Origin: Comamonadaceae bacterium
Lineage (GTDB): Bacteria; Pseudomonadota; Gammaproteobacteria; Burkholderiales; Burkholderiaceae_C
DNA length: 64,000 nt
NCBI GenBank assembly: GCA_027486755.1
Contig: JAIXOM010000022.1
Location: forward strand, 19,272 to 83,271
Direction of reading: 5' to 3'
This document shows, in pieces, positions 18,359-27,013 of this stretch. Below the pieces are notes generated by a model that was not told where the DNA came from, did not search any database, and saw only the letters and a list, made by a program, of their open reading frames with translations. Every line of letters starts with the position of its first letter. Within the stretch, counting starts at the first letter, position 1. A program made the translations under genes and the position numbers.

Positions 18359-18670
18359 GTCGCCCAGGTCGAGCAGGACGCGGCCGCTTTCGATCTTCAC
18401 CGGCCAGGAGCGAACTGGTTCCGTGGCCGGTCCGCAGGTGACCGAACCGTCGTGCAGGTCGAACATGGCCTGGTGAAACGGGCATTCCACAAGGTGGCCG
18501 TCCACATAGCCGTCACACAGCCGGGCGTTGCCATGGCTGCACAGGTTGTCGATGGCCCACACGCCGTCTTCGATCTTGAAGAGGGCAATGTCGCGGCCGG
18601 CGGCTAGCACACTGATGCCTGCGCCGTCGAAAAGGTCGGCCTCGGCGGCCACATCGGTCCAGTTGCTCAT
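18356..18670 (-). CDS. Rieske-type [2Fe-2S] ferredoxin of a ring-hydroxylating dioxygenase
   Basis: 104-residue cytoplasmic electron carrier. The Rieske ligands are visible as CSH (NLCSHGNARL) and CPFH (VECPFHQAMFDL), with 17-18 residues between. It passes electrons from an NADH reductase to the terminal oxygenase alpha subunit. It resembles ferredoxins of three-component anthranilate or salicylate-type dioxygenases (AndAb type). It begins 2 bases after the beta-subunit stop. No ferredoxin reductase gene lies in this cluster, so the reductase must be encoded elsewhere. Confidence 0.9.
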   Translation of the reverse strand: MSNWTDVAAEADLFDGAGISVLAAGRDIALFKIEDGVWAIDNLCSHGNARLCDGYVDGHLVECPFHQAMFDLHDGSVTCGPATEPVRSWPVKIESGRVLLDLGD

Positions 18671-18672
18671 GG

Positions 18673-19149
18673 TCAGATCGGGTAGATGATGGAGTTGGGG
18701 ATCATTTCGCTATCGTAGACGCACAGGCGCTCGGCGAATTTAAGGCCCTCGGGGGTCGCCACGATGGTGTCGATGTAGCGTCCCACATTGAAGACCGTGC
18801 TCTCTTTGTCGAATTTGGTGCGAAACACCGCATAGTTGGCCTCGCTGTGGATGCGGCCATCTTCCACCTTGCGTACCACTGCCGCGCCCACCACATGGCG
18901 CTGGTAGTAGGGGTCGTGGTAGAGGGTCTGGCTGATGCCATAGACCCGGTCCTTGAGCATGCCCTGGCTGGTAAATGACAGGGTGGCCAGTGGAAAGCCT
19001 CTCTCGAAGTTTTCACGGGGCTGCAATCGGTAGACGCAGGGGTCGGTGAAAAATCCGGGCCAGCGGTCCCACTGGCCGCTGTCGAGCGCCAGGGCGTAAT
19101 CGGCGTAAAGCTGCTGAATAGACAGCCAGGTTTGCATATCGACCATCAT
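18673..19149 (-). CDS. Aromatic-ring-hydroxylating dioxygenase beta subunit
   Basis: 158-residue small subunit of the SnoaL/NTF2-like fold, which builds the alpha3beta3 terminal oxygenase and has a mainly structural role. Typical features are [23 protein letters not shown] at the start and the conserved YNVGRY-like [11 protein letters not shown] near the end. The start at 19149 overlaps the alpha stop by one base (TGATG), which couples translation of the two subunits and supports equal amounts; TTG at 19152 and ATG at 19146 are alternatives. Confidence 0.9.
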   Translation of the reverse strand: MMVDMQTWLSIQQLYADYALALDSGQWDRWPGFFTDPCVYRLQPRENFERGFPLATLSFTSQGMLKDRVYGISQTLYHDPYYQRHVVGAAVVRKVEDGRIHSEANYAVFRTKFDKESTVFNVGRYIDTIVATPEGLKFAERLCVYDSEMIPNSIIYPI

Positions 19150-20402
19150 CAATCCTTCATCACCTTGCGCCAGTACTCGTACATGCCCCGAATGAGGGTC
19201 TCGGTCACCATATGGTCGGTGTTCTCGGCGCTGCGCCCGCCCAGCTCAGCCAAGGTGCGGTGGTCTGGCCGAGTCTCAAAGGCCTGCTGCGACAGCTCGA
19301 TCACCTCGCCGTCGTCGGCCGAGACAAAGCCGGCTGGCCCGAACAGATTGGCCTGGCGCAGGCGCCGCTCGGTCATGTCGGCCGAGTCGTCCTCAAAGCC
19401 GAAATGGGTCCAGACGAAATCGAAGGCGTCGTGGCCCACCGGCTGGATATGCCGGGTCGAGACGCTGTTGACCTGCTGCTGAAAGATGACGCTGGGAAAC
19501 AGGGTCATCATCACTGCGCTGGGGCCGCCCCACCAGGGCTCGGGCACGATGTCCAGAAAGCTTGCATCGTGCAGCTCCATATTGGCTTTGAAGCTGCTGA
19601 CCTGGGTGACCTGCGCGGTATCGCCCTGGGCCTGACCGGCCGAGCCGCGGGTCGAGATCATGGCGGCGTGTCGATGGTGCTCGTCCATCACCAGTTCGGA
19701 CTTGTTATCGGCCCGCCAAAGCCCGAAGGTGACAAACCAGGTGTGCAGCAGGCCCGGGTGATAAGGATCCTTGATGTTTTCCTGCATCAGCTTCCAGTTG
19801 CCTGGAATCCGCTGGCGGTTGTAGCCCAGAATCTTCAGGGCCCGGCCGTTGAACAGCCGGTCGAAGTACCCGAGGATGGCAGGGCCTAGATAGCTCTCGA
19901 ACGATTCGACGGCGTGGTCAAAAGAGGCAAACACCACGCCGCCCCGGCTGGCCACTTTGAGCTTGTTCAGGCTGTGGTCCTTAGGGTCGAAGTCGGCAGG
20001 CATGCCGCCCTTGACCTGACCGTCTTGCCGCACGCCCCGGCGAAACGGCACGCCTTGCAGCTGCCCGTCGAGCGCATAGCTCCATTGGTGGTAGGGGCAG
20101 ACCAGCTCCTTCTTGTTGCCGTGGCGCTCGCGGCAAAACGCCATGCCACGGTGGGCGCAGACGTTTTCCACCACGTGGATCTGGCCCTTGAGGTCGCGGG
20201 TCATCACCACCGAGCGTTCGCCGATGGCAGTGCGCTTGAAGTCGCCGGGCTGGGGGATTTCAGCCTCCAAGCCCACATAGCTCCAGTGCCCCCGGTAGAA
20301 AAACCGTTCCAGCTCTTTTTTGTGGGTCTCTTGCTGGGTATAGACCGCAAAGGGGATGCGACTGCTGTCGGCCCTTTCCCAATGAATGACGCTCTCCGGC
20401 AT
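19149..20402 (-). CDS. Rieske non-heme iron ring-hydroxylating dioxygenase alpha subunit
   Basis: 417-residue catalytic subunit that inserts oxygen into an aromatic or cyclic substrate. Rieske ligands: CAHRG and CPYHQW. Mononuclear iron site: the bridging Asp and two His in [13 protein letters not shown]. It is closest in character to anthranilate/salicylate/halobenzoate-type three-component oxygenases (AndAc-like), but the substrate cannot be deduced. The start at 20402 ([10 protein letters not shown]) has GGAG about 8 bases upstream. A divergent LysR gene of the NahR/NodD type starts 98 bases away and is its likely regulator. Beta subunit and ferredoxin follow without gaps. Confidence 0.92.
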   Translation of the reverse strand: MPESVIHWERADSSRIPFAVYTQQETHKKELERFFYRGHWSYVGLEAEIPQPGDFKRTAIGERSVVMTRDLKGQIHVVENVCAHRGMAFCRERHGNKKELVCPYHQWSYALDGQLQGVPFRRGVRQDGQVKGGMPADFDPKDHSLNKLKVASRGGVVFASFDHAVESFESYLGPAILGYFDRLFNGRALKILGYNRQRIPGNWKLMQENIKDPYHPGLLHTWFVTFGLWRADNKSELVMDEHHRHAAMISTRGSAGQAQGDTAQVTQVSSFKANMELHDASFLDIVPEPWWGGPSAVMMTLFPSVIFQQQVNSVSTRHIQPVGHDAFDFVWTHFGFEDDSADMTERRLRQANLFGPAGFVSADDGEVIELSQQAFETRPDHRTLAELGGRSAENTDHMVTETLIRGMYEYWRKVMKD

Positions 20403-20500
20403 GGCACTGCTCCGTGTTTGGCTGACGCGCATCATGCGCAGAGGATCAGATTTAGTAAATCGAATCTTAAATATAATCAGTATTCGAAAATCAAATAATC
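20403..20500. promoter_or_regulatory. Divergent promoter region between dioxygenase and LysR genes
   Basis: 98-bp AT-rich gap, unlike its GC-rich flanks. It holds a perfect palindrome GATTTAGTAAATC (20449-20461), a likely LysR-type regulator site, and TATAAT (20472-20477) placed well for the lysR transcript starting near 20484. A second partial inverted repeat is formed by TTCGAAAATC around 20483-20492. The layout suggests that the LysR protein controls both directions. Confidence 0.65.
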
Positions 20501-21436
20501 ATGCTCAGCCCCCGACTTGACCTGAACCTGCTGGTGGTGTTTCACCAACTGCTGCTCAAGCGGCGGGTGTCGGCGGTTGCCCAGGCCCTGGGCATGAGCC
20601 AGCCTGCGGTCAGCAGCGCCCTGGGGCGACTGCGCGCCGCCCTGGGGGATGAGTTGTTCCTGCGCACTCAAGGCGGCATGGAGCCCACGCCCTATGCCCT
20701 GCAATTGGCGCAGCCGGTGGCCGAGGCCCTGGATGGGCTGCAGCAGGCCCTGAATGTGCGCGCTGCTTTTGAGGCGGGCAGCAGCAGTCGCAGCTTCACC
20801 CTGGCCATGAACGATGTGGGCGAGATGTATTTCCTGCCGGTGCTGGTCGATGCGCTCGCCCGCTTGGCGCCGGGCGTGACCTTACAGGTACTGAGCGTGA
20901 CCGAGGCGTCCTTGAAGGAGGACATGGCCAGCGGGCGCATCGATCTGGCCCTGGGCCTGCTGCCGCAGTTGCAGGCCGGCTTTTTTCAGCAGGCGCTGTT
21001 CCGCCAGAAGTATGTCTGCCTGCTGCGGGCCGGCCATGCTCTGGCTGCGCGCAAATCGCTGAGCCTGCAGACCTACACCGAGGCCGAACATGTGCGCATC
21101 GTTGCTGCCGGCACCGGCCACGGCAGCCTGGATCTGGCGCTCGAGAAGAAAAAGTTATACCGGCGCTTTCGCCTGACGCTGCCCCACTATGTGGCCCTGG
21201 GCGATGTGCTGCAGCACTCGGACCTGATCGCCACCGTGCCCGAGCGTTTTGCAGACCGCATCGTGGGGCCTTTTTCTTTGGTCAAGCGCGAGTTGCCGGT
21301 GGCGGTCGACGACAGTGCCATTCATCAGTTCTGGCACGGCCGCCTGCACCGCGACCCGGGGCATCAGTGGCTGCGCCAGTGCATCAGCCGGCTGTTTGGC
21401 GATGCCCAGTCGGGTCAGGGCGAGCGGGCGGCCTGA
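20501..21436 (+). CDS. LysR-family transcriptional regulator
   Basis: 311-residue regulator. The winged helix-turn-helix is at residues about 18-40 (RRVSAVAQALGMSQPAVSSALGRLR), followed by LFLRTQGGMEPTPYA, the wording typical of the NodD/NahR/LinR branch that senses aromatic compounds. The C-terminal two-lobed effector domain follows. It is divergent from the ring-oxygenase operon and probably activates it when an aromatic or related inducer is present. The ATG at 20501 is the only sensible start; no strong Shine-Dalgarno is visible, so the mRNA may be nearly leaderless. Confidence 0.93.
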   Translation: MLSPRLDLNLLVVFHQLLLKRRVSAVAQALGMSQPAVSSALGRLRAALGDELFLRTQGGMEPTPYALQLAQPVAEALDGLQQALNVRAAFEAGSSSRSFTLAMNDVGEMYFLPVLVDALARLAPGVTLQVLSVTEASLKEDMASGRIDLALGLLPQLQAGFFQQALFRQKYVCLLRAGHALAARKSLSLQTYTEAEHVRIVAAGTGHGSLDLALEKKKLYRRFRLTLPHYVALGDVLQHSDLIATVPERFADRIVGPFSLVKRELPVAVDDSAIHQFWHGRLHRDPGHQWLRQCISRLFGDAQSGQGERAA

Positions 21437-21470
21437 GTAGCTTTTTGCCTGTGTGGCTGGCACCGAAGCT

Positions 21471-22064
21471 TCATCGCGTCTGCAGCCACTCACGCACCGC
21501 CTGCGGATAGATCTGGTGCTCGGCCGCCCGCACCCGTGCGGCCAGGGTCTCGGGGCTGTCATCTGGCATCACCGGCACAGCCGCCTGCGCCAGGATGGGG
21601 CCGTGGTCTAGCTCTGCGGTCACCCTGTGGACGGTGGCGCCAGCGACCTTGCAGCCGGCCTCGAGGGCGCGGCGGTGGGTGTGCAGTCCGGTGAAGGCGG
21701 GCAGCAGCGAGGGGTGGATGTTGATGAGTCGGCCCTCGTAATGCCGCACGAACTCAGGCGTGAGGATGCGCATGAAGCCAGCCAGCAGCACCAGGGTGGG
21801 TTGGTGCGCGTCGATGCGGGTCATCAAGGCTGCATCGAAGGCGTGGCGCGAGGGATATTCGGTGTGATCAAGCAACTCGCAGGCCAAGCCGGCTGTGCGC
21901 GCCAGCGCCAGGCCGGGCGCATCGCTGCGGTTGCTGACCACTGCCGCTATGCGTGCTTGCAGGCGCTGCTCCCACTGCTCCTGCTGGGCGGCGCGCATCA
22001 GCGCCTGCAAATTGCTGCCGGCCCCCGAGATCAGGACGACGATGTTCCGCAGGGGCGCGCTCAT
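21471..22064 (-). CDS. purN: Phosphoribosylglycinamide formyltransferase
   Basis: 197-residue folate-dependent GAR transformylase of de novo purine synthesis. It begins MSAPLRNIVVLISGAGSNLQALM, contains AGFMRILTPEFVRHYEGRLINIHPSLLPAF with the catalytic Asn-His region (INIHPS), and has the catalytic Asp in TAELDHGPILAQ. The start at 22064 is set by the conserved N terminus; the longer frame to 22145 runs into prfC. It lies 14 bases after the prfC stop and is probably co-transcribed. Confidence 0.95.
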   Translation of the reverse strand: MSAPLRNIVVLISGAGSNLQALMRAAQQEQWEQRLQARIAAVVSNRSDAPGLALARTAGLACELLDHTEYPSRHAFDAALMTRIDAHQPTLVLLAGFMRILTPEFVRHYEGRLINIHPSLLPAFTGLHTHRRALEAGCKVAGATVHRVTAELDHGPILAQAAVPVMPDDSPETLAARVRAAEHQIYPQAVREWLQTR

Positions 22065-22078
22065 CGCAGGCCCGCTCT

Positions 22079-23689
22079 TTACATCTTGGCCTGAAACACC
22101 AGCCCGGCGTGCTCGCGCAGGGCGTGGAACTTGATCTTGGGCCATTGCTGCTCGACCGCGCGCAGCGTAGCGCCGTGGTCGACCAGCAGGGTGGGGGCAT
22201 CGACCGCATCAAGAGCCACCCGATGCTGGTTGGCGTCCATGAACTTCTTGAGCTCGTTGGCGTCGTCGCTGCTGACCCAGCGTGCCAGGTTGAAATGGCT
22301 GGCGGTGATGCGGGCCTTGACGCCGTACTCGTGCTCGAGCCGGTGCGCTACCACTTCGAACTGCAATTGCCCGACCGCGCCGAGCAGCAGCAGCGAGCCA
22401 GCCAGCGGGCGAAACACCTGGATGGCGCCTTCTTCGCCCAGCTGGGTCAGGCCCGCGCGCAATTGCTTGCTGCGCAGCGGGTCGGCCACCTCGACCGAGC
22501 GAAACATTTCCGGGGCGAAAAAGGGCAGGCCGGTAAATTGCAGGGCCTCGCCCTCGGTCAGGGTGTCGCCAAGCTGCAGCACGCCGTGGTTGGGAATACC
22601 GATGATGTCGCCGGCAAAAGCGGTGTCGAGTAGCTCGCGCCGCTGGCTCATGAAGCTGACCACGGTGTTGGGCCGCAACTCCTTGCCGCTGCGCACCACC
22701 TTCAGGCGCATGCCGCGCTGAAATTGGCCGGATGCCACCCGTAAAAAAGCGATGCGGTCGCGGTGGGCCGGGTCCATATTGGCCTGGATCTTGAACACCA
22801 CACCGGAGAACTTTTTCTCCTCCGGCTGTACCACCCGCTGTAGTGAGGCCCGTTCGGCCGGCGCCGGCGCCAGATCGACCAGCGCATCGAGCACCTCTTG
22901 CACGCCGAAGTTGTTGATGGCTGAGCCAAACAGCATCGGAGTCTGGCGGCCGGCCAGAAATTCTTCGCGGTCAAAAGCGGGCGTGGCGGCGGCCACCAGT
23001 TCGATTTCGCCCTGGGCCTGGGCGTACTCGGCGCCAAAACGTTCGCTGGCCACCGGGTTGTCCAGACCGGTCAGGATTTCATCATCGCCGCCGGCCTTAT
23101 CTTCGCCGGGGCTGAAGACGCGCATGCGGTCGTTGCGGCGGTCGAACACGCCATGAAAGAGCTTGCCCATGCCCACCGGCCAGGTAAAGGGCACCACCGT
23201 CATGCCCAGTTCCCGCTCGATCTCGTCCATCACCGTCATCGGGTCCTGCACCTCGCGGTCCATCTTGTTCACGAAGGTCAGGATGGGTGTGTTGCGGGCA
23301 CGGCAGACCTGCAGCAGGCGCCGGGTTTGCGGCTCCACGCCGTTGGCCGCGTCGATCACCATCAGCGCGGCGTCCACGGCGGTCAGCACGCGGTAGGTGT
23401 CTTCCGAGAAGTCCTGGTGGCCGGGTGTGTCGAGCAGGTTGATGACGCAGTCGCGGTATTCCATCTGCATCACCGAGGAGGCCACCGAGATGCCGCGCTG
23501 CTTTTCAATCTCCATCCAGTCGGAGGTGGCGTGGCGGGCGGCCTTGCGGGCTTTGACGCTGCCGGCGATCTGAATCGCGCCTGAGAACAGCAGCAGCTTT
23601 TCAGTCAGCGTGGTCTTGCCAGCGTCGGGGTGGGAGATGATGGCAAAGGTGCGGCGCCTTTTGACCTGGCTGGCGATTTCGTCGGACAT
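22079..23689 (-). CDS. prfC: Peptide chain release factor 3
   Basis: 536-residue translational GTPase that recycles RF1/RF2 from the ribosome after termination. The GTPase motifs are clear: SHPDAGKTTLTEK (G1), the RGISVASSVM switch I, DTPGHQDF (G3) and NKMDRE (G4). Domains II and III follow and the length is normal. The upstream side (right) has a 340-bp gap packed with strong hairpins and a tandem repeat, so its promoter is probably in the first ~75 bases before the ATG. Confidence 0.97.
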   Translation of the reverse strand: MSDEIASQVKRRRTFAIISHPDAGKTTLTEKLLLFSGAIQIAGSVKARKAARHATSDWMEIEKQRGISVASSVMQMEYRDCVINLLDTPGHQDFSEDTYRVLTAVDAALMVIDAANGVEPQTRRLLQVCRARNTPILTFVNKMDREVQDPMTVMDEIERELGMTVVPFTWPVGMGKLFHGVFDRRNDRMRVFSPGEDKAGGDDEILTGLDNPVASERFGAEYAQAQGEIELVAAATPAFDREEFLAGRQTPMLFGSAINNFGVQEVLDALVDLAPAPAERASLQRVVQPEEKKFSGVVFKIQANMDPAHRDRIAFLRVASGQFQRGMRLKVVRSGKELRPNTVVSFMSQRRELLDTAFAGDIIGIPNHGVLQLGDTLTEGEALQFTGLPFFAPEMFRSVEVADPLRSKQLRAGLTQLGEEGAIQVFRPLAGSLLLLGAVGQLQFEVVAHRLEHEYGVKARITASHFNLARWVSSDDANELKKFMDANQHRVALDAVDAPTLLVDHGATLRAVEQQWPKIKFHALREHAGLVFQAKM

Positions 23690-23765
23690 AACCGGCCATT
23701 ATCGGTGAGGGGGCGTGGATTCGTGGCTTCGGGCGCTCGGTTTTGGCTTCTTGGGGGGCTGCTGC

Positions 23766-23825
23766 GGTTCTGGGGTGGGCGGTTCTGGGGTGGGCGGTTC
23801 TGGGGTGGGCGGTTCTGGGGTGGGC
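23766..23825. repeat. Four exact tandem copies of a 15-bp unit
   Basis: GGTTCTGGGGTGGGC repeats four times without change (23766-23780, 23781-23795, 23796-23810, 23811-23825). The unit length is a multiple of three, but no frame across it looks like a gene. The last copy forms the left arm of the adjoining hairpin. Such arrays can vary in copy number between strains. Confidence 0.9.
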
Positions 23826-23879
23826 CGGGCCGGCTCATGCTGTGGGTACACAGAAATCGCCGGCCCGGCCCACCCCAGA
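23814..23879. repeat. Strong hairpin, 20-bp stem
   Basis: Left arm 23814-23833 and right arm 23860-23879 are perfectly complementary over 20 bases (core GGGTGGGCCGGGCCGG). The 26-base loop holds a second small hairpin, CTGTG-GGTA-CACAG (23840-23853). There is no T-run, so it is not a standard terminator. Confidence 0.85.
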
Positions 23880-23928
23880 GCCGCTGGGATGTGCTCTTGC
23901 AGGTGTGAAATACCGGCGGGCGCGTCGC

Positions 23929-24008
23929 CAAGAGTTGGGGGTATGGGGCCCGGCCGATTTTTGCGTACCCCCGCAGCATGAGGCCGGGCCCCGTACCCCC
24001 AACTCTTG
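23929..24008. repeat. Strong hairpin, 27-bp stem with one mismatch
   Basis: Left arm 23929-23955 and right arm 23982-24008 pair over 27 bases with one mismatch (T in the left arm where C would pair). The outer part reads CAAGAGTTGGGGGTA and the inner part GGGGCCCGGCC; the loop is 26 bases. It ends 22 bases from the DUF1653 gene stop. The size is beyond ordinary terminators and recalls a small palindromic mobile element. Confidence 0.85.
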
Positions 24009-24030
24009 CGCCTCGATGAGCAGGCCTTGA

Positions 24031-24285
24031 CTACAGCGAAGACTCTGCCGGCCCTTGCCACCTGAACCTGGGCTGCCGCACCCCGTCGATCACCACCTCT
24101 TCTTGGAACATCGCCGCCGGCCGTACCCACAGCCCGCGCTCGCCGTAGAGCGCGCGGTACAGCGTCATGGGCTCGAGCGTCTCGCTGTGCCTGACTGTGC
24201 CCAGCACCTGATAAGGCAGGCCCTTGTAGTGCAGGTACAGGCCGGGCGGGGTTTCAATCAGGGGCGGCAGGTCGTGGTCGGACAT
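24031..24285 (-). CDS. DUF1653 domain protein
   Basis: 84-residue cytoplasmic protein made of one DUF1653 domain. The family wording is seen in GLYLHYKGLPYQVLGTVRHSETLEPMTLYRALYG and the RPAAMFQEEVVIDGVRQPRF stretch. Function is unknown; members are small, widespread in proteobacteria and usually single genes. The start at 24285 (MSDHDLPPL) gives the normal length. It is divergent from the RsmB-type methyltransferase gene, 38 bases away. Confidence 0.88.
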   Translation of the reverse strand: MSDHDLPPLIETPPGLYLHYKGLPYQVLGTVRHSETLEPMTLYRALYGERGLWVRPAAMFQEEVVIDGVRQPRFRWQGPAESSL

Positions 24286-24323
24286 CTCGGGGCTGGGGTC
24301 GGTGAGGGTGGGACAATGAGGGC

Positions 24324-25571
24324 ATGCATCCTAAGGCCCTTTTGGACAGCGCAGCCGATTTGCTGCGTCTGGTTCTGCGTTTTGATCACCCCGCTGACGC
24401 TGTCCTGTCGCGTTATTTCCGTGAGTTCCGGCTGGGCCCGCGCGAGCGCGCCACCCTGGCCGAGACGGCGTATTCGGTGCTGCGCAAGAAAATCCTTTTC
24501 ACCTACTTGGCCCAGTCGGGCAGCGGCCCACTGGAGCGGCGGCTGGCCATCCTGGGGTTTGCGGCTGAGCGCGATTTTCTTTATGGCGCGCTCAACGCGT
24601 CTGAAAAACAATGGCTCGAGCATTGCGATCAGGTGCAGCCCTCGGATCTGATGGACCTGCACCGGCACAACCTGCCGCAGTGGTTGGTGGATCCCCTCAA
24701 GGCACAGCTCGGTGCTGAGTTTGACGCGCTCGCTGAAAGCCTGAGCCGGCCGGCCGGGCTGGATCTGCGGGTCAATGTCTTCAAGGCCAAGCGGACCGAG
24801 GTGCAGCAGCAACTGGCTCGTCTGAATATGGCCGCCGAGCCCACGCCGTATTCGCCCTGGGGCCTGCGCCTGCGGGATAAGCCGCCCTTGCACCAACTGG
24901 AACTGTTCAAGCAGGGCCTGGTGGAGGTGCAGGACGAGGGTTCGCAACTGCTGGCTCTGCTGCTCGACGCCAAGCGCGGCGAGATGGTGGTCGATTTTTG
25001 TGCCGGCGCGGGCGGCAAGACCCTGGCCATCGGCGCGACCATGCGCAACACCGGTCGCCTTTACGCCTTTGATACCTCGGCCCACCGGCTCGATGCGCTC
25101 AAGCCCAGGCTGGCGCGCAGCGGTCTGTCCAATGTGCATCCGGTGGTGCTGGCGCATGAGCGCGACGATCGCATCAAGCGCCTGGCTGGCAAGATAGACC
25201 GGGTGCTGGTCGATGCCCCCTGCTCGGGCCTGGGCACGCTGCGCCGCAATCCCGACCTCAAATGGCGCCAGAACGCCAAGGCGGTCGAGGAAATGGTGCT
25301 CAAGCAAGAGGCCATCTTGGCCAGTGCGGCGCGGCTGCTCAAGCCGGGCGGTCGGCTGGTTTACGCCACCTGCAGTGTTTTGCGCGAGGAAAATGAGGCG
25401 GTCGCGTTGGCCTTTGGGCAAGCCCATCCGGACTTTGAGGCGCTGCCGGCCGCGCCGCTGCTGGCCGAGCAAGACCAGAGCACCAGCCTGTGCGCGGGAG
25501 ATTTCCTGCGCCTATGGCCCCACAAGCACCAGACCGATGGCTTCTTTGCGGCCGTCTGGCAACGCCGCTGA
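24324..25571 (+). CDS. RsmB/NOP-family SAM-dependent RNA cytosine methyltransferase
   Basis: 415-residue RNA m5C methyltransferase. The SAM-binding core is seen as VVDFCAGAGGKTLAIG, and the two catalytic cysteines lie in DAPCSGLGTLRRNPDLKWR and in VYATCSVLREENE. An N-terminal helical NusB-like part precedes it. Members modify 16S rRNA (RsmB, RsmF) or tRNA. A true rsmB usually sits beside fmt/def in Burkholderiales; here it stands alone, so it may be a second paralogue and I leave the symbol blank. It is divergent from the DUF1653 gene. Confidence 0.9.
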   Translation: MHPKALLDSAADLLRLVLRFDHPADAVLSRYFREFRLGPRERATLAETAYSVLRKKILFTYLAQSGSGPLERRLAILGFAAERDFLYGALNASEKQWLEHCDQVQPSDLMDLHRHNLPQWLVDPLKAQLGAEFDALAESLSRPAGLDLRVNVFKAKRTEVQQQLARLNMAAEPTPYSPWGLRLRDKPPLHQLELFKQGLVEVQDEGSQLLALLLDAKRGEMVVDFCAGAGGKTLAIGATMRNTGRLYAFDTSAHRLDALKPRLARSGLSNVHPVVLAHERDDRIKRLAGKIDRVLVDAPCSGLGTLRRNPDLKWRQNAKAVEEMVLKQEAILASAARLLKPGGRLVYATCSVLREENEAVALAFGQAHPDFEALPAAPLLAEQDQSTSLCAGDFLRLWPHKHQTDGFFAAVWQRR

Positions 25572-25787
25572 GGCTTGCTGCGGGCTGCTCTGGCTCGCTG
25601 TCGATCCCACGGCTGCGTCGACTTAGTGTCTTTTAGCGGCCAATTGATAGGTTTTTGAAGAAATTTAACCCTGATTTGCAATTTTTTTCCGAGCGGAGCA
25701 TCAGCCAGGCAAGCACAGCACCTACAATGTCGGTCGCTGGTTGAGGCGGCGCAGTAGCGCCCGCCCCCAGCGTGTAAGGATGCACTC

Positions 25788-26987
25788 ATGATCTTTTTTG
25801 ATGCCGCTCTCGACTGGCTGGCTCACGGCCTGTGGGATTCGGCCTGGTGGCAAATCGTCTTGTTCACCTTGGCCATGACTCACGTCACCATGATCAGCGT
25901 GACGGTGTTTCTGCATCGGCATCAAGCGCATCGGTCTTTAGATCTGCATCCCATCGCCTCGCATTTCTTTAGGCTCTGGCTTTGGCTGACCACCGGCCAG
26001 GTGACCAAGGAGTGGGCGGCAATTCACCGCAAGCACCACGCCAAGTGTGAGCAAGAACAAGATCCGCACAGCCCCCATGTGCACGGTATCAAGACAGTGC
26101 TTTTGCGCGGTGCCGAACTCTACCGCGCAGAGTCCAAGAACAAGGAAACCATTGCCCGTTTTGGCCATGGCACTCCCGACGACTGGGTCGAGCGCAACGT
26201 CTACACCCGCTATTCCTGGCAAGGCGTGGGCCTGATGATGGTGCTCGACCTGGCCTTGTTTGGTGTGGCCGGTCTGGTGGTCTGGGCGGTGCAGATGGCC
26301 TGGACTCCGATCATGGCCGCCGGCGTCATTAACGGCGCTGGCCACTACTGGGGTTATCGCAATTTCGAGGCGCCTGACGCCAGCACCAACCTCTCGCCCT
26401 GGGGCATCATCATCGCCGGCGAGGAGTTGCACAATAACCACCACACCTATCCGACCTCGGCCAAGTTGTCGATCAAGCCCTATGAGTTTGATATCGGCTG
26501 GATGTACATCTGCATCCTGCAGTCCATGGGGCTGGCCAGCGTCAAGAAGGTTCCACCACGCCTGCAATTGGGCAGTATGCAGCAGGTGGCCGACGAAAAA
26601 ACTCTGGAGGCTTTGATCGCCCATCGTTATGAGGTGATGGCCGGTTTTGCCCGCGAACTGCGTCGCTCAGCCCGGCTGGAGTTGGCTGCCCTCAAGGCCC
26701 GTCAGGCTGATGTGTCGGCGCTCAAGGCGGCCGCCCGCTGGTTGCACCGCGACGAAGACAAGGTGCCGGCTGCGGCGCTACCGCAAATCGCCCGTGCCCG
26801 CGCTGAACATCCGGTGCTCGACAAAATGGTCACCATGCGCGAGGAGTTGCGTCAGCTCTGGCTGAACACCTCTTCCACGCGCGAGCAGTTGGCAGCGCAA
26901 CTGCAGTCCTGGTGCCAGAGGGCCGAGGCCAGCGGTATTGCCGCCTTGCAGCAGTTCTCGCAGAACCTGCGCGCCGCCCGCGCCTGA
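25788..26987 (+). CDS. Membrane fatty acid desaturase (acyl-CoA/acyl-lipid delta-9 type)
   Basis: 399-residue inner-membrane di-iron desaturase that introduces a cis double bond into fatty acyl chains and adjusts membrane fluidity. The three histidine boxes are visible: HRHQAHR (residues 43-49), HRKHH (80-84) and HNNHH followed by TYPTSAKLS. Four hydrophobic stretches flank them. The last ~130 residues (DEKTLEALIAHRYEVM... to the end) are a charged helical extension not needed for the fold. It is monocistronic, with a 216-bp upstream gap that is AT-richer than its surroundings, suited to temperature or fatty-acid control. Confidence 0.92.
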   Translation: MIFFDAALDWLAHGLWDSAWWQIVLFTLAMTHVTMISVTVFLHRHQAHRSLDLHPIASHFFRLWLWLTTGQVTKEWAAIHRKHHAKCEQEQDPHSPHVHGIKTVLLRGAELYRAESKNKETIARFGHGTPDDWVERNVYTRYSWQGVGLMMVLDLALFGVAGLVVWAVQMAWTPIMAAGVINGAGHYWGYRNFEAPDASTNLSPWGIIIAGEELHNNHHTYPTSAKLSIKPYEFDIGWMYICILQSMGLASVKKVPPRLQLGSMQQVADEKTLEALIAHRYEVMAGFARELRRSARLELAALKARQADVSALKAAARWLHRDEDKVPAAALPQIARARAEHPVLDKMVTMREELRQLWLNTSSTREQLAAQLQSWCQRAEASGIAALQQFSQNLRAARA

Positions 26988-27013
26988 GCCTAGCGGCTTT
27001 CGATCAAGCGCCC

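Larger units (their letters stand above)
23690..24030. other. 341-bp non-coding gap rich in repeats
   Basis: No convincing gene: all frames here are short and follow the repeats. The stretch holds a four-copy 15-bp tandem repeat and two very strong inverted repeats (listed separately). It lies after the DUF1653 gene stop and before the prfC start, both on the minus strand. Confidence 0.7.

Noticed and set aside
17160..18476. 438-codon plus-strand open frame opposite the acyl-CoA dehydrogenase and ferredoxin genes
   Set aside because: Shadow of well-supported genes with conserved motifs on the minus strand.
23766..23825. Possible CRISPR array
   Set aside because: The 15-bp units are directly adjacent with no spacers and there are no cas genes, so it is a simple tandem repeat.
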